In this document: piece by piece, positions 33,804 to 40,631 of the stretch | Numbering within the stretch: position 1 is the stretch's first letter | How the letters are laid out: every line of letters starts with the position of its first letter | The notes under the pieces: model-generated | What the model was told of the DNA's origin: nothing | Database searches by the model: none | Seen by the model: only the letters and a program-made list of their open reading frames with translations | Assembly (NCBI GenBank): GCA_040752005.1 | Contig: JBFMFX010000016.1 | Span: 1 to 64,000, forward strand | Direction of reading: 5' to 3' | Length of the DNA: 64,000 nt | Source of the DNA: RBG-16-66-20 sp040752005 | Lineage (GTDB): Bacteria > Pseudomonadota > Gammaproteobacteria > Burkholderiales > SG8-39 | Translations under genes and position numbers: made by a program

Positions 33804-34214
33804 TCAGCCGATTCTGCCGCGCGCCCAGTCGAGCACGATCGCGAGCCGCGGCGGCAGCAGCTCCTCGGCCTCCTCGAAGCTCACCCAGCGCCATTCGTGG
33901 TGCTCCGGGCGGCCGAGTTCCGGCGAAACGGGCAGCGTGACCCGCTCGGTCGCGGTTTCGGCCAGGAAATAGCGTGCGACCTTGCCGCCCGAATACGGCA
34001 GCGTGTCCTGGTGCGCCTCGCCGAAGCGGAAATCGAGGTCCGTGAGGCCGGTTTCCTCGGCGCACTCGCGCCTGGCGGCCGCAAGCGGCGTCTCGCCCGG
34101 TTCGATTTCCCCTTTCGGAAAGTCCCAATCGCGGTACGCCCGCAGAACGAGCAGGCGCACGCCGTCGGCGGTGCGACGAAAGATCACGGCGCCGGCCGAG
34201 CGCGGCTGGGTCAT
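33804..34214 (-). CDS. NUDIX hydrolase, Ap4A-type
   Basis: A 136-residue enzyme with a full NUDIX box (GEIEPGETPLAAARRECAEE then TGL, about 41-63). N-terminal SAGAVIFRRTADGVRLLVLR and DWDFPKGEIEPGE are characteristic of asymmetric bis(5'-nucleosyl)-tetraphosphatases and RppH-like proteins. It probably hydrolyses a dinucleoside polyphosphate or related compound in the cytosol. It converges on the VWA gene and is divergent from the ArsB-like transporter. Confidence 0.8.
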   Translation of the reverse strand: MTQPRSAGAVIFRRTADGVRLLVLRAYRDWDFPKGEIEPGETPLAAARRECAEETGLTDLDFRFGEAHQDTLPYSGGKVARYFLAETATERVTLPVSPELGRPEHHEWRWVSFEEAEELLPPRLAIVLDWARGRIG

Positions 34215-34256
34215 GGCCCATTCTATGCCGCGGCCGGCGGCGGCGCAGGCGCGCCT

Positions 34257-34262
34257 TAGAAT
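34257..34262 (+). promoter_or_regulatory. -10 box (TAGAAT) 8 nt before the ArsB-like start
   Basis: TAGAAT ends at 34262 and the GTG is at 34271, so transcription should begin at or near the start codon. No Shine-Dalgarno sequence is seen. Confidence 0.45.
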
Positions 34263-34270
34263 CCGCCGCC

Positions 34271-35509
34271 GTGCCCGAACCGCTCACCGCGACCGTCGTC
34301 GCGATCTTCGCGCTCGTCTACTGCGGGATGTTCCTCGGCGGGCTGCCGTTCTTGCAGCTCGACCGCACCGGCGTTGCGCTGCTCGGCGCGATCGCGCTCG
34401 TGGGGCTGGGCGTACTCACGCCCGAGCAAGCCGCGCGCGCGATCCACCTGCCGACGCTGCTGCTTCTTTTTTCCTTCATGGTGATCTCGGCGCAGATGCG
34501 CCTCGGGGGGTTCTACGGCTGGGTGACGCGGCGCATCGCCGCGCTGCCGGTCACGCCGCCAGTGCTGCTTGCCGCGGTGATCGGCGTCGCCGCGGCGCTC
34601 TCGGCGGTGTTCAGCAACGACGTCGTCTGCCTTGCGGTCGCGCCGGTGCTGATCGACGGCTGCCGCCGCCGCGGCCTCGATCCGGTGCCCTATCTGCTCG
34701 GCCTTGCCTGCGCCGCGAACGTGGGCTCGGCCGCCACCCTGATCGGCAACCCGCAAAACATGCTGATCGGGCAGGTGCTGGGACTGGATTTCGGTGCCTA
34801 CCTCGCCACCGCCGCCGTGCCGGTGCTCGCGGGCCTTGCGGCGACCTGGGCGGTGATCGCCTGGCAAGCGCGCGGGCGATGGCGCAGGCCGCTTGCGGCG
34901 GCGGGCGCGCCCGAGCGGCGCGAAGAGGAGCCGGCGCTCGATCGCTGGCAGAGCGCCAAAGGCCTCGCCGTGGCCGCTTCGCTGCTCGCGGTGTTCCTGT
35001 TCACCGACTGGCCGCGCGAGGTGGCGGCGCTCACCGGCGCAGGGCTCCTGCTCATGAGCCGCAAGCTCCACTCGAACAAGATGCTCGGCCTGGTGGACTG
35101 GGAGCTGCTGATCCTCTTCATCGGCCTGTTCGTCGTGCATCACGCGCTCGAGCGCACCGGACTCACCGCGGCCGCGATCGCGCGCCTTGCCGAGCTGGGC
35201 GTGCCGCTCGGCGAACCGGCGCCGCTCTTCGTCGCCGCGCTGGTGCTCTCGAACGCGGTGTCCAACGTGCCGGCGGTGATGCTGCTCCTGCCGGCGGCGA
35301 CCGGGCCGCTCGCCGGGCCGCTGCTCGCGCTGGTGAGCACCTTCGCCGGCAACCTCCTCATCGTCGGCTCGATCGCCAACATGATCGTGCTCGCCGCGGC
35401 GGCCCGGCAGGGCATCCGCGTGGACTGGCGCAGCCACGCCCGCGCCGGCGTGCCGGTGACGGCGGCGACGCTCGTGATCGCCGCCGCCTGGTTCGCCTTG
35501 CGCGCGTAG
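34271..35509 (+). CDS. ArsB/NhaD (SLC13-like) anion transporter
   Basis: A 412-residue inner-membrane protein with about eleven helices of the ion-transporter superfamily. Two inverted halves each have a helix-break motif: SAVFSNDVVCLAVAPVLI and SNAVSNVPAVMLLLPAATG. NVGSAATLIGNPQNMLIG is the hairpin signature of ArsB/SLC13-type transporters, and the second hairpin reads FAGNLLIVGSIANMIVLAAA. Whether it exports arsenite or imports carboxylates or sulfate cannot be told; no ars genes are nearby. GTG start chosen on fold and promoter position. Confidence 0.83.
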   Translation: MPEPLTATVVAIFALVYCGMFLGGLPFLQLDRTGVALLGAIALVGLGVLTPEQAARAIHLPTLLLLFSFMVISAQMRLGGFYGWVTRRIAALPVTPPVLLAAVIGVAAALSAVFSNDVVCLAVAPVLIDGCRRRGLDPVPYLLGLACAANVGSAATLIGNPQNMLIGQVLGLDFGAYLATAAVPVLAGLAATWAVIAWQARGRWRRPLAAAGAPERREEEPALDRWQSAKGLAVAASLLAVFLFTDWPREVAALTGAGLLLMSRKLHSNKMLGLVDWELLILFIGLFVVHHALERTGLTAAAIARLAELGVPLGEPAPLFVAALVLSNAVSNVPAVMLLLPAATGPLAGPLLALVSTFAGNLLIVGSIANMIVLAAAARQGIRVDWRSHARAGVPVTAATLVIAAAWFALRA

Positions 35510-35525
35510 GCGCGCCTTCGCCCGC

Positions 35526-35531
35526 TACACT
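35526..35531 (+). promoter_or_regulatory. -10 box (TACACT) 6 nt before the BT1-like start
   Basis: TACACT ends 6 nt before the ATG at 35538. As at 10354 and 34257, the transcript should be leaderless. No Shine-Dalgarno sequence intervenes. Confidence 0.4.
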
Positions 35532-35537
35532 GCGCCG

Positions 35538-37091
35538 ATGCGCGCGCCCTCGCTCCTCGCCTCGCTGCGGCTTTCGTACCTGCCGCCGCTGATGGTGTAT
35601 TTCGCCGCCGGAATCCAGGGTCTCACCGGCATCGTCGGCACGTTCTTCATCAAGGAATATCTCGACCTCTCGGCGGAGTTCCTCGCCGCGCTCGGCTTCT
35701 GGGCGGTGTTGCCCTACACCGTGAAGATGGTGGTCGGCCACCTGGTGGACCTCGCCTGGCGCTGGAAGGATGCGCTGGTGTTCGCCGGCGCCGGGCTCCT
35801 CGCGGCCAGCATCGGCATCATGATCGGGCTGCTCGCCGACCCTGTAGCGATGCGCGCGGTGATGCCGGCCGAGCACTGGTACGTGCTCTCGGCGCTGCTG
35901 GCGCCGGTGGGCTACATGATCCAGGACGTGGTCGCCGACGCGATGACGGTGGAGGCGGTGCCGCGGCGCGAGGCTGACGGCCGCGAGATACCGCACGAGG
36001 AGCGCCGCGCGATGCAGATCACCATGCAGACGCTCGGTCGCGTCGCGATCATCGGCGGACTGGTGCTCGTCTCGCTCGCCAACGTTTACCTGATGGCCGG
36101 CGTGCACGCGCTGCCCGAGCGCGAGAAAGTCGCAGCGTACCTGCGCGTGTACGAATGGGCGCTCGCGATTCCGGTGGTGTCGGTGGCCGGCGTCGTGTTC
36201 GCGCGCTGGCTGCGCTGGCGCACTCCCATCCAGTACGGCGATGACCCGGCGCCGCCGCCGGTCAACTGGTGGATGCTCGCCGGCGGCGCGGCGTTCACCG
36301 CGGTCTCGATCGGGCTGGGCCTTGCGCGCATCGCGTACGCCGAAGAGATCGTGTTCGGCGCCTCGATGGCGATCGTGCTGCTCCTCATCTGGCGGCTGGT
36401 GCGCGAGCTGGACGCCCAGGCGCGCGCGACGCTCATCGGCACCGCGGCGGTGGTGTGGGTGTTCCGCGCCACCCCCGGCCCGGGGGCCGGGGCAAGCTGG
36501 TGGATGATCGACGTGCTCGGCTTCGACCAGCAGTTTCTCGCCCAGCTCTCGCTCATCGGCTCCAGCCTCACGCTCGCCGGCCTGTTCGTCTTCCGCCGCT
36601 TCATGGCCGAGCGCTCGATCTACTATGTCGTCGGCTTTCTCACCGTCGTCGGCACCGCACTCGCGCTGCCGCAGATCGGCATGTACTACGGGCTGCACGA
36701 GTGGACCGCGGCGCGGACGGGCGGGGTGGTGGACGCGCGCTTCATCGCGCTGGTGGACACCGCGCTCGAATCGCCGCTCGGACAGATCGCGATGGTGCCG
36801 ATGCTCGCCTGGATCGCGAACTCGGCGCCGCCGAATCTCAAGGCCACCTACTTCGCGGTGATGGCATCCTTCACCAACCTCGCCCTCTCGGCCGCGCAGC
36901 TGGGCACGAAGTACCTCAACCGCATCTTCACGGTGACGCGCGAGGTGAGGGACACCGTCAGCGGCGCGATCAAGGTGCCGGCCGACTACAGCGAACTCGG
37001 CGCGCTGTTCATCACCGCGACGCTGATCGGCCTTGTCGCACCGCTCGCGACGATCGCGATCGTGCGCGCGGCGCGTATGCGCAGCGCGTAG
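35538..37091 (+). CDS. Membrane transporter resembling BT1/folate-biopterin MFS family
   Basis: A 517-residue protein with twelve or more membrane helices. Its opening (PPLMVYFAAGIQGLTGIVGT) and the motif QDVVADAMTVEAVPRREADG resemble the BT1 (folate-biopterin transporter) branch of the MFS, which is uncommon in proteobacteria. A segment FRATPGPGAGASWWMIDVLG lies between halves. The N-terminal 30 residues look like a weak leader. The substrate is unknown and I am not sure of the family, only of its being an MFS-like carrier. It converges on the lipoprotein gene at 37181 across an 89-nt gap that shows nothing. Confidence 0.65.
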   Translation: MRAPSLLASLRLSYLPPLMVYFAAGIQGLTGIVGTFFIKEYLDLSAEFLAALGFWAVLPYTVKMVVGHLVDLAWRWKDALVFAGAGLLAASIGIMIGLLADPVAMRAVMPAEHWYVLSALLAPVGYMIQDVVADAMTVEAVPRREADGREIPHEERRAMQITMQTLGRVAIIGGLVLVSLANVYLMAGVHALPEREKVAAYLRVYEWALAIPVVSVAGVVFARWLRWRTPIQYGDDPAPPPVNWWMLAGGAAFTAVSIGLGLARIAYAEEIVFGASMAIVLLLIWRLVRELDAQARATLIGTAAVVWVFRATPGPGAGASWWMIDVLGFDQQFLAQLSLIGSSLTLAGLFVFRRFMAERSIYYVVGFLTVVGTALALPQIGMYYGLHEWTAARTGGVVDARFIALVDTALESPLGQIAMVPMLAWIANSAPPNLKATYFAVMASFTNLALSAAQLGTKYLNRIFTVTREVRDTVSGAIKVPADYSELGALFITATLIGLVAPLATIAIVRAARMRSA

Positions 37092-37180
37092 GCGGCCTGG
37101 CGCGCCCGCGCCGACAATGGGCGCGACCGCGGCCATCAAGCGGCTGTTCCGCCTGGGCTGCCGGAACGATCGCGTCGCCG

Positions 37181-37717
37181 CTATCGGCACTGCGCGAGCG
37201 AGCCGAGCCACTGCGCGACCTCGGCGACGATGCGCTCGGTCGCGCGCGCGAAGGCGGCGGCACCGGAGGCGGCGTTCGGGCCGGCGCCGGGCTCGACTGT
37301 GCGAAATCCGCGCGCGGCGCCGCCGGCCGCGGCGCGAAGCTCGACCCGCGCCTCGCTCGCGTCCGGCGCGGTGAAGACCTGGCTGAACTCGACCAGCTCC
37401 AGCTCCAGCGCGCAGCGGGCGCCGGAATTCGGCGGCAAAGCGCGCACAAACTGCCTGCGCACCATATCCGCCGGCGGCGCTGCCCAGCGGCTGCGCGCGA
37501 ACGCGGCCAGCTCGGCACCGTCGCGGTAGGCAAGCCGATAGTGCATCTCGATGCCGTCATAGGGCGTCGCGGCCTTCACGCCGACTGCGCGCATCGGCGG
37601 CAGCATCGCCGCCGGTGCCGCGTACCCGAGGTCGAACTGGCGTGCCGGCATCTCGCCGGCCGGGCCGGCGCAACCGCACGCAAGCGCTGCAAGCGCCAGC
37701 GCCGCCCCGCGCCTCAC
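37181..37717 (-). CDS. ABC transport auxiliary lipoprotein, PqiC-like
   Basis: A 178-residue outer-membrane lipoprotein with a signal peptide (MRRGAALALAALAC; Cys14 or Cys16 would be lipidated). The mature part has RQFDLGYAAPAAMLPPMRAV, the first strands of the PqiC/DUF330 fold, then MHYRLAYRDGAELAAFARSR and FVRALPP. It starts at GTG, overlapping the mlaD-like stop by four bases (GTGA). In PqiABC systems this protein lets the MCE tunnel meet the outer membrane; here it is the last gene of an Mla-type transporter. Confidence 0.8.
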   Translation of the reverse strand: MRRGAALALAALACGCAGPAGEMPARQFDLGYAAPAAMLPPMRAVGVKAATPYDGIEMHYRLAYRDGAELAAFARSRWAAPPADMVRRQFVRALPPNSGARCALELELVEFSQVFTAPDASEARVELRAAAGGAARGFRTVEPGAGPNAASGAAAFARATERIVAEVAQWLGSLAQCR

Positions 37718-38670
37718 GGCACGAATCCGGGCTCGCCCGGCCCCGGACGCAACGGCCGCCGTCCCCAGACGAGGCTCGCCGGGTCGCGATCGAGGTCGTC
37801 GGCGAGCCGCCCGAGGCGCTGCGCACCGCGCTCGACGCCGTCGGCGAGCGCGTGGATGCGCGGCAGCGTGTCCGCGCGCACCGCCGCGGCGCCGGCCTGC
37901 GCTTCGGTGGCGAGCCGACCGAGCTGTTGGACGAGACCGCGCGACTCCGCCGCAAGCGCACGCGCTTCACGCGCCAGCTCGGGAAGCGCCGCGGCCGCCT
38001 CGCCGAGGCGTTCGAGCGACTCGCGCGCAAGCCTGCGGTTGTCCTCGGCGAGCCACGCCTGAAGCCGCGCCTCGGCACGCTCGATCGCACCCGGCAGGCG
38101 CTCGGCGCCCGCCTCGAGCTGCGCCGTGGTCTTCTCCAACGACGCCAGCGTTGCACCGATGCGGCGCCGGTTTTCCTCGCCGAGCAGCGCGTTCAGCCCC
38201 GCAATCAGCTCGCGCGCCTCGCGCACCGCACCCTCGGCGCCGTCGGCAAGTGTGTCCATGAGCGAAGGCCGCAACGCGAGTTCGGCGACGCCATCGGCGC
38301 CGCGCACGGGCGGCGCGGGATCGGTTCCGTCGTCGAGCAGGTGCACGTAGGCGATGCCAGTGATGCCTTCCATGCCGAGCTGCGCCCAGGTGCCGCGCGT
38401 CACCGGGATCTCGTCGTTCACCTCGATCGTGATCAGGATGCGGCGCGCGTCTTTCGGATCGAGCGCGATCGCCCTCACCCGTCCGGCCGGCATGCCGCGA
38501 TAGCGCACCTGGGCCTCGGGGTTGAGACCGGAAACCGGAATCGTGGACACGATCCGATAGGGGGTGCGAGCGAGCGGCTCCCGCGTCAGCCAGCTCGCCC
38601 ACACGCCCATCGCGACGGCGAGGCCGATGACGAACGCTCCCGTGATCAGCGCGTAGGCGCGGCTTTCCAT
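37714..38670 (-). CDS. MCE-domain lipid transport protein, MlaD-like
   Basis: A 318-residue protein with one N-terminal membrane helix (about 8-27) and an MCE domain (about 40-115) containing PVSGLNPEAQVRYRGMPAGR and the following IEVNDEIPVTRGTWAQL. A long coiled-coil C-terminal half (about 160-290, Ala/Leu/Arg/Glu-rich) follows. That half is longer than in E. coli MlaD (183 aa) and could form a needle like that of PqiB or YebT. It is expected to be the periplasmic lipid channel of the ABC transporter encoded upstream. Confidence 0.88.
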   Translation of the reverse strand: MESRAYALITGAFVIGLAVAMGVWASWLTREPLARTPYRIVSTIPVSGLNPEAQVRYRGMPAGRVRAIALDPKDARRILITIEVNDEIPVTRGTWAQLGMEGITGIAYVHLLDDGTDPAPPVRGADGVAELALRPSLMDTLADGAEGAVREARELIAGLNALLGEENRRRIGATLASLEKTTAQLEAGAERLPGAIERAEARLQAWLAEDNRRLARESLERLGEAAAALPELAREARALAAESRGLVQQLGRLATEAQAGAAAVRADTLPRIHALADGVERGAQRLGRLADDLDRDPASLVWGRRPLRPGPGEPGFVP

Positions 38671-38680
38671 CCGGTGCGGC

Positions 38681-39448
38681 TCAGCCGGGCTCGAGCGCCC
38701 GCCGGCCCCGTTCCCCCCCGAAAAAGCTTCGTACGAACCTGTGGTCCAGCTCGCGCACGGCGGCGAGCGTGTCGCAGGCGATTATATGCCGGTCGGCGAG
38801 CACCGCGACGCGGTCGGTGAGCTGCTGCAGCGTGTCGAGGTCATGGGTCACCATGAGCACCGCGAAGCGGTTCTCCTCGCGCAGCCGCCTGATCAGCGCG
38901 ACGAAGCGCTCGGAGCGGTCCGGGTCGAGTCCGGCAGTGGGCTCATCGAGCACCAGCAGGTCGGGCGAGAGCGCGAGCGCGCGCGCGAGCGCGACGCGCT
39001 TGACCATCCCGCCGGAGAGGTTCGCCGGCAGGAGCCGCGCATGGCGTGGCTCCAGCTCCACCTGCGCGAGCTTGGCGTAGACGATCGCGCGGATCTGCTC
39101 CTCGGTCATGCCGCCGCGCTCGCGCAGCGGAAAGGCGATGTTGTCGTACACCGTGAGCGCCGAATACAGCGCGCCGTTCTGAAAGAGCATGCCGATGCGC
39201 CGGCGCGCATCCCGCACCTTCTTGCGGTTCGGGTTGTCCCACGACACGCCGAACACGCGCACCGATCCGGCCGCCGGGCGCTTGAGTCCGAGGATCACGC
39301 GCAGCAACTGCGTCTTGCCGCTGCCCGAGCCGCCGACGAGCGACACCACCTCGTCGCGCCGCATGCGGAAGTCGAGGTCGCAGTGCAGCACGGTGGCGCC
39401 CACCCTGTTGACGAGGCCCTCGATCTCGACGACGTACTCAGCCGACAT
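38681..39448 (-). CDS. ABC transporter ATP-binding protein, MlaF-like
   Basis: A 255-residue cytosolic ATPase. Walker A GGSGSGKTQ (39-47), Q-loop region, signature NLSGGMVKRVALARALA, Walker B LLVLDEPTAGLDP, and a final part typical of MlaF with a C-terminal extension of about 15 residues. It energises movement of phospholipids between membranes. It overlaps the mlaE-like gene by 11 nt. Confidence 0.92.
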   Translation of the reverse strand: MSAEYVVEIEGLVNRVGATVLHCDLDFRMRRDEVVSLVGGSGSGKTQLLRVILGLKRPAAGSVRVFGVSWDNPNRKKVRDARRRIGMLFQNGALYSALTVYDNIAFPLRERGGMTEEQIRAIVYAKLAQVELEPRHARLLPANLSGGMVKRVALARALALSPDLLVLDEPTAGLDPDRSERFVALIRRLREENRFAVLMVTHDLDTLQQLTDRVAVLADRHIIACDTLAAVRELDHRFVRSFFGGERGRRALEPG

Positions 39449-40562
39449 CGCGCAGCAGGATCGCGAACAGCGCGTCCAGGATGATCACGCAGGTGATCGC
39501 GGCGACCACCGAGCGCGTGACACCGGCCCCCAGGCTGTCGGTGTTCGGCAGCACGCGCAGGCCGTAATGGCAGGCGACGAAGGCGACCGCGAAGCCGAAC
39601 ACGGCCGACTTGCCGATTCCGATCCAGAAGTTCACCGCCTCGACCGCCCGCGGCAGCGCCTCCAGGAACGCCGCCGGCGCGATCCCGAGGGTGACGCGCG
39701 ACACCAGCATCGCGCCGGCGAGCGCGGCGAGATCGGTGCAGAAGGCGACCAGCGGCAGCGCCACGGCGAGCGCGGCCACGCGCGGCAGCACCAGCCGCGC
39801 ATTGACCGAGATTCCCATCACCGACAGCGCGTCCACCTCCTCGGTGACGCGCATCACCCCCAGCTGCGCGGTGAGCGCCGAACCCGAGCGTCCGGCGGCG
39901 ATGATCGAGGCGAGCATCGGCCCGAGTTCCCGCAGCACGCCGACGCCGACGATGTTGATCACCAGCAGATCGGCGCCGTAGCGCCTCAACTGCAGCGCCG
40001 AGAGGTAGGTGAGGACGATTCCGACCAAAAAGCCCACCAGCATGGTCACCGGCAGCGCCGTCACGCCGGCGCGGTAGATGCCCGCCGAGAATTCGCGCCA
40101 CGGGATCTCGCGCGGACGGCGCGCGAGCCCCGCCGCATCGAGCACGATGCTGCCGAGCAGCGCGACCGCGTCGCGAACGTGCGCCGCGAACCCCCAGGCG
40201 CCTCGCCCGAGCGCCTCCAGTGGCGCGAGCGGATCGAACCGCCTCGGCTCGGCAGGCACGAGCATGCCCTCGCTCACCTGACGCAGCATGTCGGCGTGGC
40301 GCGGATCCACTTCCACGCGCGCCGCTCCCGCGAGCGCCTGCGCGAGCCACACCGCGCCGGCATCGTCCAGCTCCACTATCCCGCGCAGATCCCAGGCGAC
40401 CGAGCCCGCGGGACGGCGCGCGAGCTCGGCGAGCGCGCGTGCGAGTTCCCGATGGCGCTCTTTCAGCCCGGCAAAAGTCCAGCGGCCGCGCGCCCGAGCG
40501 CGCACCGGTGCCGGATCATCCGGTACGGTTTCGATTTCGAGCGCCGCGGCGGTGTCGCTCAT
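39438..40562 (-). CDS. Lipid ABC transporter permease, MlaE with fused STAS domain
   Basis: A 374-residue membrane protein in which an N-terminal STAS-like domain (about 1-100, with DLRGIVELDDAGAVWLAQAL) is fused to an MlaE permease (about 140-374). MlaE signatures: SAGIYRAGVTALPVTMLVGF, QLRRYGADLLVINIVGVGVL, RELGPMLASIIAAGRSGSAL and the C-terminal helix. In E. coli the STAS protein (MlaB) is separate. The ATG at 40562 is chosen over 40577 because a TATGAT box (40573-40578) overlaps the latter. Confidence 0.9.
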   Translation of the reverse strand: MSDTAAALEIETVPDDPAPVRARARGRWTFAGLKERHRELARALAELARRPAGSVAWDLRGIVELDDAGAVWLAQALAGAARVEVDPRHADMLRQVSEGMLVPAEPRRFDPLAPLEALGRGAWGFAAHVRDAVALLGSIVLDAAGLARRPREIPWREFSAGIYRAGVTALPVTMLVGFLVGIVLTYLSALQLRRYGADLLVINIVGVGVLRELGPMLASIIAAGRSGSALTAQLGVMRVTEEVDALSVMGISVNARLVLPRVAALAVALPLVAFCTDLAALAGAMLVSRVTLGIAPAAFLEALPRAVEAVNFWIGIGKSAVFGFAVAFVACHYGLRVLPNTDSLGAGVTRSVVAAITCVIILDALFAILLRDVG

Positions 40563-40572
40563 CGCGAGCCCG

Positions 40573-40578
40573 ATCATA
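40573..40578 (-). promoter_or_regulatory. -10 box (TATGAT) of the Mla-type operon
   Basis: TATGAT lies 10 nt before the ATG at 40562 and overlaps an alternative ATG at 40577, supporting the downstream start and a leader of only a few nucleotides. Confidence 0.4.
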
Positions 40579-40631
40579 ACAACGCGTCGGCCGCGGCCGG
40601 CGCCGGAGTGCCGCCGGCGCGTGCGGCCGGT

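Noticed and set aside
35538..37091. Folate transporter as a firm call
   Set aside because: The BT1-like opening is only suggestive; the sequence supports an MFS-like carrier but not a substrate.
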